Source: Woeseiaceae bacterium (GTDB lineage: Bacteria > Pseudomonadota > Gammaproteobacteria > Steroidobacterales > Woeseiaceae). From it: DNA of 64,000 nucleotides. The notes under the pieces are model-generated. The model made no database searches and was not told where the DNA came from. It worked only from the letters and a program-made list of their open reading frames with translations. The stretch covers positions 1-64,000 of the forward strand of contig JAJFKR010000019.1 of the NCBI GenBank assembly GCA_021773095.1, given 5' to 3'. Positions 19,511 to 31,604 of this stretch are shown piece by piece (position 1 is the first letter of the stretch; each line of letters begins with the position of its first letter). The translations under genes and the position numbers were made by a program.

Positions 19511-19810
19511 GTGAGCGGTAATGATTATGACCCCGTTGGCCGTTTCACGATTGCGTGCCGATACACCTGCAGCGTTCTGGTTGCCGCACCAGTCGCCTAC
19601 GTGAATCTCGTGACAGATGGCGATGCCTATCACTTTCTCGCATTGGTACTTCTCAGCCCGATCGCCGGAATTATGCTAATCGGAAACTCGCTGTTTTGTC
19701 TCGTTCGCTATCGGAAGATTGAATCCTATTGGGTTGGCATCGCCTTCATACTGGTAGGGCTGGCTGGAGGACCGATTTTCTGGCACTACCTTCCAGAATT
19801 CAGAATGTAA
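19511..19810 (+). CDS. small membrane protein of unknown function
   Basis: 99 residues from GTG 19511, with GAGG eight bases upstream. Three hydrophobic segments are visible (IACRYTCSVLVAAPVAYVNL, FLALVLLSPIAGIMLIGNSL and WVGIAFILVGLAGGPIFW), so it is an integral inner-membrane protein. I do not recognise a family. It ends 25 bases before the convergent gatB. Confidence 0.6.
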   Translation: MSGNDYDPVGRFTIACRYTCSVLVAAPVAYVNLVTDGDAYHFLALVLLSPIAGIMLIGNSLFCLVRYRKIESYWVGIAFILVGLAGGPIFWHYLPEFRM

Positions 19811-19835
19811 GCCCGACCGAGTCAGCAACCAAGCT

Positions 19836-21293
19836 CTAGCTGCTGAGCTTGTCTTTGAGTATCTGGTTGACCTGCCCGGGGTTCGCCTGACCTTTAGTCT
19901 CTTGCATGACCTTGCCGACGAAGAACCCGATCAGCTTATCTTTGCCTGCCTTGTATTCAGCGACCTGCTCCGGGTTGTCCGCAATTACTGTGTCGACAAC
20001 GGCCTCTATCGCCGAGCTATCAGTGATTTGCTTCAGACCTTTCGCTGCAATGATCTCGTCAGCAGGGCCTTCACCGTCCCACATCGCCTCGAATACCTGC
20101 TTGGCGATTTTTCCGGATATCGTGTTGTCGTGTATGCGACTGACGAGCCCCGCCAGATCAGCGGCCGAAATGTTGCTCTCACCGATATCCTTGCCTTCAC
20201 GATTCAAGGCGCCCGCGAGGTCACCAATAACCCAGTTCGCAGCGATTTGTGCTGTCGCGCCCGTCGCCTCGACGACGGCCTCATAGTAGTCGGCCAATGC
20301 TCGGCTCGCCGTCAAAATTTCGGCGTCGTCAATTTTCAGGCCATACTCATCGACGAATCGTGATTGCTTGGCGACTGGCAGTTCCGGCATCGATTCCCGT
20401 ACTGCTTCAATGTACTCGTCACTAATTTCAACGGGCAACAAATCCGGATCCGGAAAATAGCGATAATCGTTGGCTTCCTCTTTTGAACGCATGGACCGCG
20501 TTTCGTCTTTGTCCGAATCGTAAAGCCGCGTTTCCTGTACAACCGTGCCACCGTCTTCAATCCGATCAATCTGCCGCTCAACTTCGAGGTTGATCGCTTT
20601 CTCGATGAAACGAAACGAGTTCAGGTTCTTGAGTTCAGCACGCGTGCCAAGCTCCTCCTGACCCATGGGTCTGACTGACACGTTCGCATCGCAGCGGAAC
20701 GAACCTTCCTGCATGTTGCCATCGGATATTCCGAGGTAACGCACAATTGTGTGAATCTTTTTCAGGTACGCGACCGCTTCTTTCGCCGATCTCAAGTCCG
20801 GTTCCGAAACGATTTCGAGCAAAGGCGTGCCGGCGCGATTCAGATCAATTCCCGATGAGGTATCAAGACCTTCATGAATCGACTTGCCTGCGTCCTCCTC
20901 GAGATGCGCGCGTGTGATGCCGATACGTTTTTCATTGCCGTCGGCATCGGTGATAAACATTTCACCGTGCTCAACAATCGGCAGCTCAAGCTGACTGATC
21001 TGGTAGCCCTTCGGCAAGTCCGGATAGAAGTAGTTCTTGCGCGCAAACACCGAACGACGCGCCACAGTGGCATTAACGGCCAACCCGAACAACGCCGCCA
21101 TCCGAACGACTTCCTTGTTCAATACCGGCAAAACACCCGGGTAACCGAGGTCAACGAGATTCGCCTGTGTATTGGGTTCGGCGCCGTAAGCCGTTGATGA
21201 TGCCGAGAATATTTTGCTCGTGGTCGCGAGCTGCGCGTGAATTTCGAGACCGATGACTACTTCCCAACCTGAATTTGACCCGGCCGCACTCAT
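19836..21293 (-). CDS. gatB: Asp-tRNA(Asn)/Glu-tRNA(Gln) amidotransferase subunit B
   Basis: 485 residues from ATG 21293, which overlaps the gatA stop (ATGA). GatB binds and activates the misacylated tRNA. Motifs: [42 protein letters not shown], and [16 protein letters not shown]; the C-terminal YqeY-like tail domain follows about residue 330. The longer frame (to 21323) adds ten residues inside gatA and is less likely. It forms the gatC-gatA-gatB operon, divergent from mreB, as in Pseudomonas. Confidence 0.97.
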   Translation of the reverse strand: MSAAGSNSGWEVVIGLEIHAQLATTSKIFSASSTAYGAEPNTQANLVDLGYPGVLPVLNKEVVRMAALFGLAVNATVARRSVFARKNYFYPDLPKGYQISQLELPIVEHGEMFITDADGNEKRIGITRAHLEEDAGKSIHEGLDTSSGIDLNRAGTPLLEIVSEPDLRSAKEAVAYLKKIHTIVRYLGISDGNMQEGSFRCDANVSVRPMGQEELGTRAELKNLNSFRFIEKAINLEVERQIDRIEDGGTVVQETRLYDSDKDETRSMRSKEEANDYRYFPDPDLLPVEISDEYIEAVRESMPELPVAKQSRFVDEYGLKIDDAEILTASRALADYYEAVVEATGATAQIAANWVIGDLAGALNREGKDIGESNISAADLAGLVSRIHDNTISGKIAKQVFEAMWDGEGPADEIIAAKGLKQITDSSAIEAVVDTVIADNPEQVAEYKAGKDKLIGFFVGKVMQETKGQANPGQVNQILKDKLSS

Positions 21294-22749
21294 TTGAAAG
21301 CCTCCGGGCAGGCCTTGTGCCATTCAGTCTGCTGCTGATATTGATGAGCGCAACGCAACAGCGTCTCTTCGTTGAAATGCGCTCCGACGAGATGCAGCCC
21401 AACCGGCAAATCATCAACGAGTCCACACGGCACGGACATGGCCGGCAACCCGGCGAGGTTTGCGCCAATTGTGTAAATGTCATTCAGATACATCTGAATT
21501 GGATCATCAACCTTGTCGCCCAGCTTGAATGCCGGTGACGGGGTGGTCGGACCTGCAATGAGATCGACATCGGCAAACGCTTTTCTGAAGTCATCCGCGA
21601 TCAGCTGCCGGACCTGCTGCGCCTTCAAATAGTAGGCATCGTAATAGCCGGCCGATAACACGTAGGTGCCGGTCATGATGCGACGCTTCACTTCATCGCC
21701 GAACCCTTCACCGCGACTGCGACAATACAAGTCGAGCAGGTCTTCAGCGTCATCCGCCCGATAACCAAAACGCACGCCATCAAAACGCGACAGGTTTGAG
21801 GAACACTCCGCCGGAGCAACAACGTAGTAGGTCGGCACTGACATATCGAGATTGGGCAAATCAACTTCAACCGTTGTTGCACCAAGAGACTCAAGCACAG
21901 CAATCGCTTCTTTGACTCTTGCTCCGGTCTGCTCTTCCAGACCCGCATCAAAATGCTGGCGAACGATGCCGACACGTAATCCTTTAATCGAATCCCCGAT
22001 GCTTGCAAGGTAGTCGGGAACCGGTTGATCAATGGACGTGGAGTCGCGTTCGTCAAATCCCGCCATGACACCGAGCAGACGTGCGGCATCCTCAGACGAG
22101 CGCGTGATGACACCGGCCTGATCGAGGCTCGACGCGAAAGCGATCATGCCGTAACGTGAAACACGGCCATAGGTCGGCTTGACCCCGACGGTACCGGTCA
22201 GTGCGGCTGGCTGACGAATCGAGCCGCCCGTGTCCGTGCCGGTCGCTGCCGGAGCAAAACGTGCCGCTACTGACGCAGACGATCCGCCCGACGAGCCGCC
22301 GGGTGAACATTCAGGATTCCAGGGGTTTTTGACCGGTCCGAAGTAGCTGGTTTCATTGGACGAACCCATTGCGAACTCGTCCATGTTGGACTTCCCCAGT
22401 ACTACAGCACCCGCATCGGCCAGTTTTTGCACCACAGTGGCATCGTAAGGTGAAACGAAATTTTCGAGCATCTTCGAACCGCAAGTCGTTTTGATGCCCC
22501 GTGTGCAAAAGATGTCCTTGTGAATTATGGGCAGGCCATTCAAGGCGCCGCCTATGCCGGCCACTCGTGCCGCATCGGCCCGGGAGGCGGTGGCGAGTGC
22601 TGCAGATGCCGTCACAGTAACAAAGGCATTGAGCTTGTCATCGTGTGCAGCGATGCGATCCAGCAACACCTGGGTCAGTTCGACCGACGTGAACTCACCT
22701 TTCTTGAGACCGGACGCGAGCTCAGTCAATGTTTGCGAGTGCAGAGCCG

Positions 22750-22753
<4 letters not shown>
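21290..22753 (-). CDS. gatA: Asp-tRNA(Asn)/Glu-tRNA(Gln) amidotransferase subunit A
   Basis: 487 residues. An amidase-signature enzyme that releases ammonia from glutamine for GatB. The catalytic Lys-Ser-cisSer set is visible: Lys in IHKDIFCT, the Gly/Ser-rich stretch [12 protein letters not shown] and [14 protein letters not shown]. Start and stop both overlap neighbours as ATGA, so gatC, gatA and gatB are tightly coupled. The complex makes Asn-tRNA and/or Gln-tRNA; which one depends on the synthetases elsewhere in the genome. Confidence 0.97.
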
Positions 22754-24214
<1,461 letters not shown>

Positions 24215-24229
24215 TGACAACGGATTTCA

Positions 24230-25099
24230 ATGGTCGCTTCGCGCGGAAGTAGCAGTAACTCAGGCCGTATTCCGGCGCTGGGTCTTCGAGTCCTCGGCCT
24301 AATTTTCATCAGCATTTTGCTGATGTATTTCGACAACCGAGACAATCACCTCAATACGGTACGCAAGAGCGTTGGTGCCGCGGTTTATCCACTGCGCGTC
24401 ATCGTGGACGCGCCCGTGCGTTTTTGGGGCTGGTTGGGCGAAACGACGGCGTCGCGCAACGACTTCCAACTGGAACTGGCGCGACTTAGAGCTGAGCGAC
24501 TCCTGACCAATGCCCGACTGCAAAAATTCAATGCGCTTGAAGCCGAGAATGTACGCCTGCGTGCGTTGCTTGATGCTCGCACGCAAGTGCGTGACAAAGC
24601 ACGAGTTGCGGAAATCATGTCCGTCGATGCCAACCCCTATAACCACGGCCTTGTCATAGACGTCGGCACACAGGATGGCGTCTTTGATGGCCAGGCACTG
24701 GTCGATGTCGATGGCGTCGTCGGCCAGGTGATCGAAGCAGGTCTTATGACCTCACAAGCAATGCTGATCAGTGATACGGACCACGCCCTGCCCGTTGAAA
24801 TCAATCGAAACGGCCTGCGAACCATTGTTGTTGGCAGCGGTAAAATCGATCAGCTCGAGTTACCGTTTGTGGTTAACAACGCGGACATTCGTGTCGGCGA
24901 CCTGCTGATTACATCGGGTCTTGGTGGCGCGTTTCCAGCCGGTTATCCCGTTGCGGTCGTTGCGACGATTACACGTATTCCACAAGAGCCCTATGCGCAT
25001 GTGACTGCGACGCCAGCGGCATCGCTCGGTCAGGTTCGCGAGGTCATGCTCATCTTTTCCACGGGCGCACACGAATCGGATATCACGGCCGATGATTAG
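24230..25099 (+). CDS. mreC: rod shape-determining protein MreC
   Basis: 289 residues. One N-terminal membrane helix (LGLIFISILLMYFD), a coiled coil about residues 75-110 (LELARLRAERLLTNARLQKFNALEAEN, here shown in part) and the beta-domain with NHGLVIDVGTQDGVFDGQAL. It is a periplasmic scaffold that links MreB to PBP2 and RodA. It follows mreB by 15 bases and overlaps mreD by 8. Confidence 0.97.
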   Translation: MVASRGSSSNSGRIPALGLRVLGLIFISILLMYFDNRDNHLNTVRKSVGAAVYPLRVIVDAPVRFWGWLGETTASRNDFQLELARLRAERLLTNARLQKFNALEAENVRLRALLDARTQVRDKARVAEIMSVDANPYNHGLVIDVGTQDGVFDGQALVDVDGVVGQVIEAGLMTSQAMLISDTDHALPVEINRNGLRTIVVGSGKIDQLELPFVVNNADIRVGDLLITSGLGGAFPAGYPVAVVATITRIPQEPYAHVTATPAASLGQVREVMLIFSTGAHESDITADD

Positions 25100-25580
25100 A
25101 GACCGTGCCTCGCGCCGCATGCCCGTCATCGCATCGTTCATCTTCGGCTTGATGCTGACCATCATGCCGCTACCCGATGCCGCTGCGGTATTTCGTCCGG
25201 ATTGGCTGGCGCTGCTGGTCATATTTTGGACCATGCAGCTACCACGTACCTGGAGCGTTGGCGCCGCATGGATCGTTGGTATTGTGCTCGACGTTTCACA
25301 AGGCACGCTGATCGGCCAGCATGCGCTTGCGCTTTGCTGTGTCGCATTCGTTACGGTCCGATTGCACTTGTTGATGCGGGTATTTCCCGTGCCACAACTA
25401 ACGGCAACTGTATTCCCCATCCTCGCTATATATCAATTTCTGCTGTTCTGGATTAATGGTGTCGCCGGTGTCGGCGCGCCATCGGTCGTGTATTGGGGTC
25501 CTGTGGTTTCGGGCACGCTGATGTGGCCGGTCGTAATGATCGCCCTCTCCGGCCTGCGCTACCGGACCCGCTCCGGATGA
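25092..25580 (+). CDS. mreD: rod shape-determining protein MreD
   Basis: 162 residues with about five membrane segments (SFIFGLMLTIMPLPDAAA, LALLVIFWTMQL, AAWIVGIVLDVSQGTLIGQH and two more), the usual MreD plan. It is an inner-membrane elongasome subunit. It overlaps mreC by 8 bases and the mrdA start by ATGA. Confidence 0.93.
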   Translation: MIRDRASRRMPVIASFIFGLMLTIMPLPDAAAVFRPDWLALLVIFWTMQLPRTWSVGAAWIVGIVLDVSQGTLIGQHALALCCVAFVTVRLHLLMRVFPVPQLTATVFPILAIYQFLLFWINGVAGVGAPSVVYWGPVVSGTLMWPVVMIALSGLRYRTRSG

Positions 25581-27475
25581 GCCTGCTTTCGCCAATCAAA
25601 GACCACCATTCGGAACGGCGACTTTTTATTGGCAGAGCCATCCTCGCATCGGTCGTATCGTTTTTCCTACTCGGGACAGTGATCGCGCGTCTCGTTCAAT
25701 TGCAGGTATTCGATCACGAATTATTCGCGGAGAAATCACAGGGCAATCGTGTGCGCATTGAGGCCGTACCACCGATCAGGGGCTTGATTTTTGATCGCAA
25801 AGGACGGGTGATTGCCGAAAATCTGCCGGCTTACCAACTCGAATTGATTCCCGAACAGGTCGACGACATCAATGACACGTTGATTCGGCTCGCAGCCATC
25901 AACCTGATCGAGCGCGATGACATACCGCGCTTCGCGGCGCTCAGTCAAAGCGGTCAGCGGTTCAAACCGGTCACATTGAAGTTCCGCCTGACTGATGAAG
26001 AGATCGCGAATTTCGCGATTCAAAGGCCACGCTTCCCGGGTGTCGACTTTCGACCCAGGCTCGTGCGCCATTACCCAAACGGCGAATTGTTCGCTCATGC
26101 GGTTGGCTACGTTGGCGCACTCGATACCGGTGACATGCAAAGACTCGACTCCGCTCGATATGCAGGCACGTCGCACACCGGCAAGACCGGCATCGAAAGC
26201 AGCTTTGAAAATGATCTGCACGGTGATGTCGGTTTTCGGCACCTGATTACTAACGCGCGCGGTCGGCAGGTACCCGCCAACTCAAGTGAATTACTCGACT
26301 CGTTGCCGATGGACGAAACACCCGGCCCGGGCGCAAATATTTACCTGAGTCTCGATCTCAACTTGCAGAAAATCGCCTACAACGCTCTTGAGGGCCGACG
26401 TGGCGCGGTGGTCGCACTGGATCCGACGACCGGTGAGATTCTGGCACTCGTTAGTGCACCAGCATTTGACCCGAACCTGTTCGCTGTCGGCATGAGCACC
26501 GGGCAATACCGGGATCTGCAGGACAATCTGGATCGCCCGCTTTTTAATCGTGCCGTGCGCGGCACCTATCCGCCCGGCTCAACCATTAAGCCAATGCTGG
26601 CACTGGCGGCGCTCGAGAGCAACGCGACCAACCTGACGCGAAAGAGCGTCTGCATAGGTTATTTCCAACTGCAAGGTGACGATCACCGCTATCGTGACTG
26701 GAAACCCGAAGGACACGGGCCTGTCGACCTGCACGACGCTATCGCACAGTCCTGTGATGTTTATTTCTATGAAATGAGCGGCGTTCTTGGCATCGACAAC
26801 ATGCACAAGTACCTGACGCAATTTGGCCTTGGCAGTGCGACCGGTGTCGACGTCCTCGGTGAACGCCCGGGTCTTGTCCCTTCACGAGAGTGGAAGAGGA
26901 ATAATTTTCGCGATCGCGACGACAAGCGCTGGTATCACGGCGAGACGGTAATCGCCTCCATCGGGCAGGGATTCATGCTGGCGACGCCACTGCAACTGGC
27001 CTCTGCGGTAAGCACGCTGGCGATGCGTGGTTCCCGCTTTCAACCGCACCTCGTCGCGGCCGTAGAGGACCCGTTGAGTGGAGAACGCGACCTCGTCGGA
27101 CCCAGGCGCTTGGCCGATGTCGAAATCGACAACGAGTTCTATTGGGACAACGTACTCGAGGCGATGCATGACGTAATGCAGGGTCCGAGCGGCACGGCTC
27201 GCGCCGTCGGCTTCGGCGCGCCGTATGAGATGGCGGGCAAGAGCGGTACGGCTCAGGTGGTCTCGATAGCGCAGGATGAAGAATACGACGAAGAGGAAAT
27301 CGCCGAACGACTGCGCGATCACGCCCTGTTCATCGCCTTCGCACCGTTTGATGACCCACGTATCGCGGTCGCCGTCATCGTCGAAAATGGCAGCAGCGGC
27401 AGTAGCGTCGCTGCGCCGATTGCAAAAGCCATTATGGATGAGTACCTGGGATACGGTGATGCTGCGACTCAGTGA
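25577..27475 (+). CDS. mrdA: penicillin-binding protein 2 (elongation transpeptidase)
   Basis: 632 residues from ATG 25577, which overlaps the mreD stop as ATGA. One N-terminal membrane anchor (AILASVVSFFLLGTVIARL), the pedestal domain (RGLIFDRKGRVIAENLPAY), then the transpeptidase with SxxK (PPGSTIKPMLAL), SxN-equivalent SCD (AIAQSCDVYFYE) and KSG (AGKSGTAQVVS). It cross-links lateral-wall peptidoglycan with RodA. The acidic run EDEEYDEEEIAE near residue 590 is a small lineage-specific insert. Confidence 0.97.
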   Translation: MSLLSPIKDHHSERRLFIGRAILASVVSFFLLGTVIARLVQLQVFDHELFAEKSQGNRVRIEAVPPIRGLIFDRKGRVIAENLPAYQLELIPEQVDDINDTLIRLAAINLIERDDIPRFAALSQSGQRFKPVTLKFRLTDEEIANFAIQRPRFPGVDFRPRLVRHYPNGELFAHAVGYVGALDTGDMQRLDSARYAGTSHTGKTGIESSFENDLHGDVGFRHLITNARGRQVPANSSELLDSLPMDETPGPGANIYLSLDLNLQKIAYNALEGRRGAVVALDPTTGEILALVSAPAFDPNLFAVGMSTGQYRDLQDNLDRPLFNRAVRGTYPPGSTIKPMLALAALESNATNLTRKSVCIGYFQLQGDDHRYRDWKPEGHGPVDLHDAIAQSCDVYFYEMSGVLGIDNMHKYLTQFGLGSATGVDVLGERPGLVPSREWKRNNFRDRDDKRWYHGETVIASIGQGFMLATPLQLASAVSTLAMRGSRFQPHLVAAVEDPLSGERDLVGPRRLADVEIDNEFYWDNVLEAMHDVMQGPSGTARAVGFGAPYEMAGKSGTAQVVSIAQDEEYDEEEIAERLRDHALFIAFAPFDDPRIAVAVIVENGSSGSSVAAPIAKAIMDEYLGYGDAATQ

Positions 27476-28601
27476 AACGCAACGCATGCTGACGCACAAA
27501 GCAGCGCCGCTAAGGACTTTTTCCGGGCTCATACACGGACTGAATATCGACGGTCCGCTGCTCGGTGGCCTCCTCCTGATCTGCATATTCGGCTTGTTCG
27601 TCCTCTATAGCGCCGCCGGCGAGAACGCCAGCCTGCTCATCAACCAGGCCGTCCGACTCGGTGTAGCATTGATTGCGATGTTGATTGTCGCGCAATTGCC
27701 ACCGGACTTTCTGCGCCGCTGGACGCCCTGGGGATACGTTGCCGGACTGCTGTTGCTGGTGCTGGTCCTGACCCGGGGCGATGTCGGACAGGGCGCACAA
27801 CGCTGGCTCGATTTTGGTATTCGCTTTCAACCATCGGAGGCAATGAAACTCGCCGTCCCAATGATGACTGCGTGGTTTCTGCACGACCGGCAGATTCCTC
27901 CCAGAATTGGTCATCTCGCGATTATCGCCGTACTCATAGCGGTACCGACCATCATGATAGCGAGGCAGCCGGATCTCGGGACGTCGCTGTTGATAGCTGC
28001 GTCCGGCATCATCGTTATCATTCTCGCGGGCATGTCACTCCGACTCATGTTCGGTCTTGGTGTGCTTGCCATACCCGGCGCACTCGTCCTGTGGAATTTC
28101 ATGCAGGATTATCAGAAACAGCGCGTGCTGACTTTGCTCAATCCGGACAGCGACCCACTCGGCGCCGGCTACAACATCATTCAGTCCAAGATTGCTATTG
28201 GATCCGGCGGGTTGTTTGGCAAGGGCTGGACGAACGGTTCCCAGGCACACCTTGAATTCTTGCCGGAGCGACACACCGATTTTATTTTCGCCGTACTCGG
28301 AGAGGAATTCGGCCTGTTCGGCGTACTGAGTTTGCTCGGCTTATACATGTTTGTTATCGGCCGTGGCCTCTATATCGCGGTGCAGGCACACGACACGTAC
28401 TCACGATTACTGGCAGGCTCGATCAGCCTGACCTTTCTCGTGTACGTATTCGTCAATACAGCAATGGTGACCGGCCTTGTTCCGGTTGTCGGAGTGCCTT
28501 TACCACTGGTTAGCTTCGGCGGCACGTCCATGGTGACGCTGATGGCGGGATTCGGTATTCTGATGTCGGTCCACTCACACAGAAAACTCCTGCCCCACTA
28601 A
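27459..28601 (+). CDS. mrdB: RodA peptidoglycan glycosyltransferase (SEDS family)
   Basis: About 380 residues with roughly ten membrane helices. SEDS blocks: QPSEAMKLAVPMM, ARQPDLGTSLLIAASG, DPLGAGYNIIQSKIAIGSGG, FLPERHTDFIFAVLGEEFG and PLPLVSFGGTSM. It polymerises lipid II with PBP2. The start is uncertain: ATG 27459 overlaps mrdA by 17 bases with GGGA upstream, while ATG 27486 follows the mrdA stop. It completes the mreBCD-mrdAB set. Confidence 0.95.
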   Translation: MLRLSETQRMLTHKAAPLRTFSGLIHGLNIDGPLLGGLLLICIFGLFVLYSAAGENASLLINQAVRLGVALIAMLIVAQLPPDFLRRWTPWGYVAGLLLLVLVLTRGDVGQGAQRWLDFGIRFQPSEAMKLAVPMMTAWFLHDRQIPPRIGHLAIIAVLIAVPTIMIARQPDLGTSLLIAASGIIVIILAGMSLRLMFGLGVLAIPGALVLWNFMQDYQKQRVLTLLNPDSDPLGAGYNIIQSKIAIGSGGLFGKGWTNGSQAHLEFLPERHTDFIFAVLGEEFGLFGVLSLLGLYMFVIGRGLYIAVQAHDTYSRLLAGSISLTFLVYVFVNTAMVTGLVPVVGVPLPLVSFGGTSMVTLMAGFGILMSVHSHRKLLPH

Positions 28602-28611
28602 TGAAGTCCTG

Positions 28612-29625
28612 ATGACACATAACCGATTGCTTGCCGGCGTTTTATCGCTGCTGATTTTCACTGCCTCCGCCTCGGCTTCCGACGCGGTCTACGTTGATCT
28701 GGAACAGGAAAATGTCGCCAATTTTATTAATGAAATGGTCAGGTCGCACAAATTCGACCGCGATGCCCTGTCGGCTGTGCTTGCCAGGGCTGAGATAAAA
28801 GCCGCCATCATCGAGAAAATATCTACGCCGGCCGAACGCTCTTTGACCTGGGGCGAGTACCGCAAAATATTTATTACCAAGGAACGCATCAACGCTGGCA
28901 CAATGTTTTGGCGTGACAACAAACCGATGCTTGAGCGCATTGCTCTTGAATCAGGCGTTCCCGTCGAAATACTGGTTGGCATCATCGGCGTGGAGACTTA
29001 CTACGGCCGTATAACCGGCAAAGACCGGGTTATCGACGCACTGGCAACGCTGGCTTTCGAGTACCCGCCTCGATCAACCTTCTTTCGCAAAGAGCTTATG
29101 CAATTCCTGATTCTCGCGCGCGAAGAAGAACTGGATCCTGCCGTTCCGATGGGATCCTATGCTGGCGCGATGGGACGACCACAGTTCATGCCATCCAGCT
29201 TTCGGTCTTATGCAGTTGACTCGACGGGCGATGGTAAACGAGACATTTGGAATAACTGGGCCGACGTTGCCGGCAGCATCGCCAATTATTTTCTCGCACA
29301 CCGCTGGCGTATCGGCGAAGAGGTCGTTGCGCAGGCGACATTGGGCAGTTCGTGGCAGGGTCCTGTTCCAAAACCCGCAAACACGCTTAAGGCAACGGAC
29401 TCGGTTCAGTCATTGACCAGAAAGGGCGTTTTGTTCATGACGGACCTCACTGCCGAAAGGGATGGCCAGCTACTGACATACGAAGGTGATGATGGCATCG
29501 AACACTGGGTGGGTTTTCACAATTTTTTCGTGATTACGAAATACAATCGCAGCGTGATGTATGCATTGGCCGTGCATCAACTCGGGCAACAGATTTCGTC
29601 GAAAGTTAATACTGATGCCTCTTGA
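28612..29625 (+). CDS. mltB: membrane-bound lytic murein transglycosylase B
   Basis: 337 residues with a signal peptide (LLAGVLSLLIFTASASA). The catalytic Glu lies in VGIIGVETYYGRITG, followed by FFRKELMQFLILAREE, GSYAGAMGRPQFMPSSFRSY and VDSTGDGKRDIWNNWADVAGS, all MltB-type. It cleaves glycan strands to 1,6-anhydro products. No lipobox is present, so it may be soluble or membrane-held in another way. Its stop overlaps the rlpA start by 11 bases. Confidence 0.95.
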   Translation: MTHNRLLAGVLSLLIFTASASASDAVYVDLEQENVANFINEMVRSHKFDRDALSAVLARAEIKAAIIEKISTPAERSLTWGEYRKIFITKERINAGTMFWRDNKPMLERIALESGVPVEILVGIIGVETYYGRITGKDRVIDALATLAFEYPPRSTFFRKELMQFLILAREEELDPAVPMGSYAGAMGRPQFMPSSFRSYAVDSTGDGKRDIWNNWADVAGSIANYFLAHRWRIGEEVVAQATLGSSWQGPVPKPANTLKATDSVQSLTRKGVLFMTDLTAERDGQLLTYEGDDGIEHWVGFHNFFVITKYNRSVMYALAVHQLGQQISSKVNTDAS

Positions 29626-30412
29626 TATCGTGCGGCTGATCGTATTCGCAATATCGATCGTTCTCGCGGGTTGTGGCGGTCACACGACCCGGGATGACGG
29701 TCCGGGCAGCGGCCGCATACCCGATTTGCCGGGCGACGCCGTGCCAAGACCCGAACCACGCAGTAAGTACGGCAACGGGCCGCAGTACGAGGTGCTCGAT
29801 AAGTGGTACACCGTCATGCAAAGCAGCGCCGGCTACCAGGAGCGAGGTGTGGCGTCATGGTACGGCAAGAAGTTTCACGGTCGGCTAACCTCCAATCGCG
29901 AAGCGTACGACATGTACGCAATGACGGCGGCGCACAAGACTTTACCGCTACCCACCTACGTTCGTGTCAGAAACCTGAGTAATAACAAGACAATCGTTGT
30001 ACGCGTGAATGATCGTGGACCGTTTGCACACAATCGCATCATCGATCTGTCGTATGCGGCGGCGTTGAAACTCGACATGATCCGGGATGGCACGAGCCTG
30101 GTTGAGGTCACGGCGATTAGTTTCGACAAACCAGCGGGTGATCGACCAACGCTGACTTCCACTCCATCGTCTTCCTCCAGACGCATTTTTGTCCAGGTCG
30201 GTGCATTCGGCGATCGAGCGAATGCCGTTCGGCGGCTGCAATTCCTGTTGAGGTCCGGCATCGACAAAGCGTTCGTCTTTGAGGACCAGTCAACCGGCAG
30301 CTCCATGTTCCGTGTCCGCATTGGCCCGGTCGCTGATGCAATCCAGTACGACGTGTTGATCGAGGAACTCGAAGGCCTCGGCATCGCTGATCCTTACCTT
30401 ATTACCGAATAG
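29615..30412 (+). CDS. rlpA: septal ring lytic transglycosylase RlpA family lipoprotein
   Basis: 265 residues from ATG 29615. The lipobox VLAGC gives a lipid-modified Cys20. A double-psi beta barrel (RGVASWYGKKFHGRLTS, LPLPTYVRVRNL, VVRVNDRGPF with catalytic Asp) lies about residues 75-165, and a SPOR domain that binds denuded glycan (IFVQVGAFGDRANAVRRL) at the C terminus. It cuts naked glycan strands, usually at the septum. The open frame is longer, but the signal peptide sets the start. Confidence 0.95.
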   Translation: MPLDIVRLIVFAISIVLAGCGGHTTRDDGPGSGRIPDLPGDAVPRPEPRSKYGNGPQYEVLDKWYTVMQSSAGYQERGVASWYGKKFHGRLTSNREAYDMYAMTAAHKTLPLPTYVRVRNLSNNKTIVVRVNDRGPFAHNRIIDLSYAAALKLDMIRDGTSLVEVTAISFDKPAGDRPTLTSTPSSSSRRIFVQVGAFGDRANAVRRLQFLLRSGIDKAFVFEDQSTGSSMFRVRIGPVADAIQYDVLIEELEGLGIADPYLITE

Positions 30413-30460
30413 CAACGTACAATACGCGCCGATTCGGACTTTTTGACAAGCAGAGGCAGT

Positions 30461-31603
30461 ATGTCCAAACGATTAAGCAACGCGTTCGCTATCCTTTTTT
30501 TATTAGTATTTTCAATGTCTTATGCTGCAGCCATGCCAACTCCCGCCGCTCCCATCATCGGCGCCAAGAGTTTCCTGGTCATCGACAGCGAGACGGGATA
30601 TGAAATCGCATCATTAAATCCGGACGCCGCGCTGGCTCCAGCGAGCCTCACCAAAATCATGACGACCTATGTGGTCTTTTACGCCCTGCAACAGGGCCAG
30701 ATCACGCTCGACGAAGAAGTAACCGTCAGCGAAAGAGCATGGCGTACGGAAGGCTCACGCATGTTCATCGAAGTGGGCACGCGCGTGACGGTTAAGGATT
30801 TGTTGCTCGGCATGATCGTGCAATCGGGTAACGATGCGAGCGTCGCTCTCGCGGAACATATCGCGGGCAGTGAAGGTGTATTCGCCGAAATGATGAATCA
30901 GCACGCAGCGGCGATTGGCATGCGTTCGAGCCATTTTCAAAATGCGACCGGGCTGCCCGCAGAAAACCATACGACAACCGCCCGCGACCTGGCAACGCTG
31001 GCCCGCACAATCATCGAAAAGTACCCCGAATACTACCAATGGCACGCTGTAAAAGAGTTCACCTACAACGACATCAGGCAAAACAATCGCAACTCGTTGC
31101 TGTGGCGTGACGACTCGGTCGACGGCCTCAAGACAGGCCACACAGAAGACGCAGGATACTGCCTGGTCGCCTCAGCGGCGCGGGACGGCATGCGTCTCAT
31201 CTCAGTCGTTCTCGGCACATCCAGCACCAGGGCCCGAGCGGACGGCAGCCAGGCACTCATTAACTATGGCTTTCGTTTTTTTGAGACACGTTTATTGTTC
31301 AAAGCAGGCGAAGAAATTTCCAATGCGCGAATCTGGAAATCTGCGAACGCGTATTCTCGCCTGGGTGTTCTGGAGGACTTGTACATCACCGTGCGTCGCG
31401 GCTCCTACGACAAGCTGGAATCCAAACTGGATATTCCAGCCATTGTGCTGGCACCGATAGCCGCCGGGCAGCCGGTAGCCGAACTCAGCATTAGCCTCGA
31501 AGGCGAACAACTTGTCACAGCGCCGTTGCGCGCATTGGACGACAATCCGGACGGTTCGTTTTGGCAACGTACGAAAGACAGTGTAAACCTCTGGTTCGAG
31601 TGA
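30461..31603 (+). CDS. dacA: D-alanyl-D-alanine carboxypeptidase (PBP5/6 type)
   Basis: 380 residues from ATG 30461 (AGAGG upstream). A signal peptide, then SxxK (PASLTKIMTTYV), SxN (VQSGNDASVALAEH) and KTG (DGLKTGHTEDAGYC). The C-terminal ~90 residues are the PBP5 beta domain, and the last stretch ending in NLWFE could be the amphipathic membrane helix. It trims pentapeptides in the periplasm. It is followed by ybeD and lipB, the standard order. Confidence 0.96.
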   Translation: MSKRLSNAFAILFLLVFSMSYAAAMPTPAAPIIGAKSFLVIDSETGYEIASLNPDAALAPASLTKIMTTYVVFYALQQGQITLDEEVTVSERAWRTEGSRMFIEVGTRVTVKDLLLGMIVQSGNDASVALAEHIAGSEGVFAEMMNQHAAAIGMRSSHFQNATGLPAENHTTTARDLATLARTIIEKYPEYYQWHAVKEFTYNDIRQNNRNSLLWRDDSVDGLKTGHTEDAGYCLVASAARDGMRLISVVLGTSSTRARADGSQALINYGFRFFETRLLFKAGEEISNARIWKSANAYSRLGVLEDLYITVRRGSYDKLESKLDIPAIVLAPIAAGQPVAELSISLEGEQLVTAPLRALDDNPDGSFWQRTKDSVNLWFE

Positions 31604-31604
31604 C